A stretch of 64,000 nucleotides of DNA. Origin: Guptibacillus hwajinpoensis. Lineage in GTDB: Bacteria; Bacillota; Bacilli; Bacillales; Guptibacillaceae. The notes under the pieces are model-generated. The model was not told where the DNA came from, made no database searches, and saw only the letters and a program-made list of their open reading frames with translations. The stretch is from assembly GCF_001039475.1 (NCBI RefSeq), contig NZ_LELK01000001.1, forward strand, positions 1,762,819 through 1,826,818, written 5' to 3'. The position numbers were made by a program, and so were the translations under genes. Positions 62,097-64,000 of the stretch are shown here, piece after piece; positions within the stretch are counted from its first letter, which is position 1, and each line of letters opens with the position of its first letter.

Positions 62097-62136
62097 AGTG
62101 CCTGTCACCACCCGAATAAGCTCAATAATTGTCGAA
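62097..62136 (+). repeat. REP-like palindrome, copy 10
   Basis: AGTGCCTGTCACCACCCG then AATAAGCTCAATAATTGTCGAA, lying between the HAD stop and its terminator. Confidence 0.82.
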
Positions 62137-62176
62137 AGGCGGCGCCATGAAATTATCCACTGCGCCGCCTTTTTTC
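62135..62176 (+). terminator. Terminator of the HAD gene
   Basis: AAAGGCGGCGC, loop, GCGCCGCCTTTTTT. GC-rich and strong. Confidence 0.85.
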
Positions 62177-62230
62177 TTGTTAGTGAGCTCTTTCTATACC
62201 GATCGTTGCCCCCAACTCAAGTCTTCTCTG

Positions 62231-62794
62231 TTATTTTTCTTTCACATCCAAGACAAATGCCTGATGAGTATGAAGATCTTCATCCTTCTCTACGTGAACT
62301 TTAAGCATATACGTTCCTGGTTCAGAGATCTCTACTTTTCCATCATACATACCTTCATCGTTCTCTTCCGCGTCCGTGTAAGTATGCTGATCTTCTCCTT
62401 CTTTCCAGTATTCAAAACGTACATTAGCTTCTGTAAGAGCTTGCATCTCTTCTTTCACTGAAGTCGTAAGAAGCGTTGAATCCATCTCATCAGCATCTAA
62501 CATAATGTCTAGGTCTGCTGCGTGGTGATCGCCGTGATCCCCCTCTTCATCTGAGCTTTCTTCTGTAATAGCGATTTCTAATGCAGGCTCAGACATTTTG
62601 TCTTCTTTCTCGCCTTCTTCATCAGAACTTTCCATCGCATCACCTGCCTCAGTCGAGTTCTTACTATCGCTCACCTGTTCATTACTTGCCTCATTCGTCA
62701 TTTGATTATTACTTGATGAATTCTCTGCTGCTCCTGAACAAGCAGCTAGGGCTAATAGAAAAACCAATCCAATCATCATTGAAACATTTCTCAT
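62231..62794 (-). CDS. FixH/YtkA-like lipoprotein
   Basis: A 187-aa lipoprotein. Lipobox LAAC, a long acidic Ser/Glu/Asp linker (25-90, with GDHGDHH), then a FixH/YtkA-like domain (about 92-187): ADLDIMLDADEM, NVRFEYWKEGEDQHTY, and GTYMLKVHVEKDEDLHTHQAFVLDV. The His residues in the linker and the C-terminal HTH could bind copper or zinc; that is inference. GGAGGAGAGG precedes the ATG. Monocistronic. Confidence 0.78.
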   Translation of the reverse strand: MRNVSMMIGLVFLLALAACSGAAENSSSNNQMTNEASNEQVSDSKNSTEAGDAMESSDEEGEKEDKMSEPALEIAITEESSDEEGDHGDHHAADLDIMLDADEMDSTLLTTSVKEEMQALTEANVRFEYWKEGEDQHTYTDAEENDEGMYDGKVEISEPGTYMLKVHVEKDEDLHTHQAFVLDVKEK

Positions 62795-62867
62795 TGTATT
62801 CCTCTCCTCCGTTCTCTATCTCTACTTAGCTAACGAAGAAAATAAATAAATGGATCAGTTATCTCAC

Positions 62868-62893
62868 GAAAAAAGCCCCCTAGTAGGGAGCTC
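62868..62893 (-). terminator. Terminator of the PRPP synthetase paralogue
   Basis: Minus-strand AGCTCCCTA..TAGGGGGCT hairpin, then TTTTTT, next to the stop. Confidence 0.75.
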
Positions 62894-62904
62894 TTCAGAC
62901 AAGC

Positions 62905-63849
62905 TTATCGAATAGTACTAATTGAAAGCTTCTCTTGTACAACCTGAATAGCTTTAGCGAGCAATGGTGCCATAGATAACACTGTAATTTTATCCATATC
63001 ATCTGACTCTGGTAAAGCAATTGTATTTGTAACAACAACTTCCTTAATGTTTGATTCAGCGATTTCTTCTGTTGCATTCCCAGAAAGAACAGCATGTGTG
63101 AATGTTGCGTACACTTCTTTCACACCATGCTCCTCAAGAATTCGAGAAGTAAACGCTACGTTTCGCCCTGTGTCGATCATGTCATCAATAATAATGGCAG
63201 TTTTGCCTTCGACGTCGCCTATGACATTAACAGTGGATGGTTCACCTGTATCGTATGAGCGTCGGTCAATGAGTGCAATTGGTACATCGAGAAGGGAACC
63301 GAGCTTACGAGCACGTAATGCACTACTGTTGTCAGGTGCAACAACAATAATGTCATCAAGATTCTTGTTCTCAAAGTATTCTGCAAGAATTGGGATTCCT
63401 GATACTTGATCAACTGGAATATTGAAAAAGCCTTCAATTTGATTCGCATGTAAATCAACCGTTAGAACGCGAGTTGCACCAGCACGCTCAAGCATATTAG
63501 CAATAAGCTTAGCAGTAATTGGTTGTCTCGGCCCTGTTTTTCTATCTTGTCTTGCATAACCGTAGTAAGGTAATACAACATTAACGGTTTTAGCAGATGC
63601 TCGTTTCAACGCATCAATCATGATTAAGAGTTCCATGAGGTAGTCGTTTCCTGATCCAGCAATAGACTGAACAAGATAGGTATCGCAACCACGGATGCTT
63701 TCCTCAACATTCATGTGAATTTCCCCGTCACTGAAGCGCTTAACGGAACAATTCCCAGCTTTAATTCCAAGTGCCTCAACAATTTCTTGAGCCAACTCTG
63801 GATTTGAGTTCAAAGCGAACACTTTCACATCTTCTTCATGGCGTAGCAT
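62905..63849 (-). CDS. PRPP synthetase paralogue with altered catalytic loops
   Basis: A 314-aa protein of ribose-phosphate pyrophosphokinase type. It keeps the fold and many landmarks: RFSDGEIHMNVEESIRGCD, PYYGYARQDRK, DLHANQIEGFF, and VVTNTIALPE (parts). Three functional loops differ from B. subtilis Prs as I recall it. The pyrophosphate loop PDHGG is PDNSS (172-176). The flexible catalytic loop DKRRPRP is DRRSYDT (195-201), losing the Lys and second Arg. The PRPP loop DTAGT is DTGRN (226-230). Ordinary PRPP synthesis is doubtful; it may bind nucleotides or regulate the true Prs. AAAGGAG precedes the ATG. Alternatives are a changed substrate or a pseudo-enzyme. Confidence 0.82.
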   Translation of the reverse strand: MLRHEEDVKVFALNSNPELAQEIVEALGIKAGNCSVKRFSDGEIHMNVEESIRGCDTYLVQSIAGSGNDYLMELLIMIDALKRASAKTVNVVLPYYGYARQDRKTGPRQPITAKLIANMLERAGATRVLTVDLHANQIEGFFNIPVDQVSGIPILAEYFENKNLDDIIVVAPDNSSALRARKLGSLLDVPIALIDRRSYDTGEPSTVNVIGDVEGKTAIIIDDMIDTGRNVAFTSRILEEHGVKEVYATFTHAVLSGNATEEIAESNIKEVVVTNTIALPESDDMDKITVLSMAPLLAKAIQVVQEKLSISTIR

Positions 63850-64000
63850 AGCGTAGCTCCTTTATCGTTCGTTTATCGATTGCGTATGATTATCATACGT
63901 ATGTATTTAGTTTCAACTTCCTCTCCACTATACCATACACAAACGGTCAATTCTTGCTGATTTTCACCTGAATTTCAACTAAATCATTACAAAAAACACA

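Noticed and set aside
13764-62136. A CRISPR array made of the ten REP-like copies
   Set aside because: Spacing is irregular (70 bp to 20 kb), the elements are palindromic and no cas genes are present.
1-64000. tRNA or rRNA genes, prophage or intact IS element
   Set aside because: No cloverleaf sequence, rRNA-like stretch, integrase or transposase frame was found.

Overview
The window looks like chromosomal DNA of a low-to-medium GC Gram-positive endospore-former of the Bacillaceae. The grounds are strong Shine-Dalgarno sites (AAAGGAGG types), frequent TTG/GTG starts, class III fructose bisphosphatase, the YvrJ/DUF2922/DUF1659 small-protein trio, an IDEAL-domain protein, a class F sortase and a perfect CcpA cre site. 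Abundant Na+-coupled transporters (BCCT, SSS, GltS) would fit a marine or alkaliphilic lifestyle, but that is inference. About 70% of the genes lie on the minus strand, so replication probably runs from right to left. No tRNA, rRNA, CRISPR, prophage or intact insertion sequence was seen.

Layout. 0.2-1.1 kb: arsR-arsI organoarsenical detoxification pair. 1.1-7.8 kb: small membrane proteins, a MEDS sensor-like protein, an RsbR paralogue, and two sugar-phosphate enzymes (class I aldolase, class III FBPase). 8.2-13.6 kb: a Fur-box-controlled NIS siderophore operon (two IucA/IucC synthetases and a type III PLP decarboxylase). 13.9-14.9 kb: class F sortase with a short, possibly truncated substrate. 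15.3-16.8 kb: ArsB/NhaD-type transporter behind a structured 5' leader. 17-22 kb: orphan Opp-type permease pair, Bcr/CflA efflux pump, OYE flavin reductase, DinB protein. 23-26.5 kb: YvrJ trio, cytosolic sulfatase, M50 protease. 27-35 kb: SDR, SSS symporter with a small partner, NIPSNAP-NUDIX fusion, BCCT carrier, 3-hydroxybutyrate dehydrogenase and GntP permease. 35-46.5 kb: MerR-SRPBCC operon with a textbook 19-bp-spacer promoter, GlpQ-type phosphodiesterase, lipoproteins, long glutamate dehydrogenase, formamidase, alkaline phosphatase. 46.5-52.6 kb: small proteins, secreted metzincin, LysR regulator and methyltransferase, class D beta-lactamase, GltS. 52.7-61.2 kb: a carbohydrate locus (ABC importer without ATPase, DUF1861 protein, GH130 enzyme, LacI regulator, secreted alpha/alpha-barrel protein). 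61.3-63.9 kb: HAD phosphatase, FixH-like lipoprotein and a divergent PRPP synthetase paralogue.

The 52.7-61.2 kb genes form a coherent unit. A secreted barrel protein may release mannosides, the importer brings them in using a shared MsmX-type ATPase encoded elsewhere, and GH130 phosphorolyses them. The LacI protein and CcpA would control this through the TAACGTTA and cre sites seen here. The siderophore operon is a compact biosynthetic unit without its own exporter or receptor.

The strongest unexplained signals are not protein systems. (1) Ten dispersed ~45-bp elements share the core CACCACCCG, and all ten are in the same orientation. (2) A four-copy composite repeat has a GC-rich ~105-bp core that is present in two copies and cleanly absent from two. 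(3) Degenerate 20-21-nt tandem repeats lie in two intergenic gaps. (4) A leader RNA with two hairpins and a possible pseudoknot precedes the ArsB/NhaD-like gene. (5) The PRPP synthetase paralogue lacks three catalytic loops. I found no unmistakable new multi-gene system.
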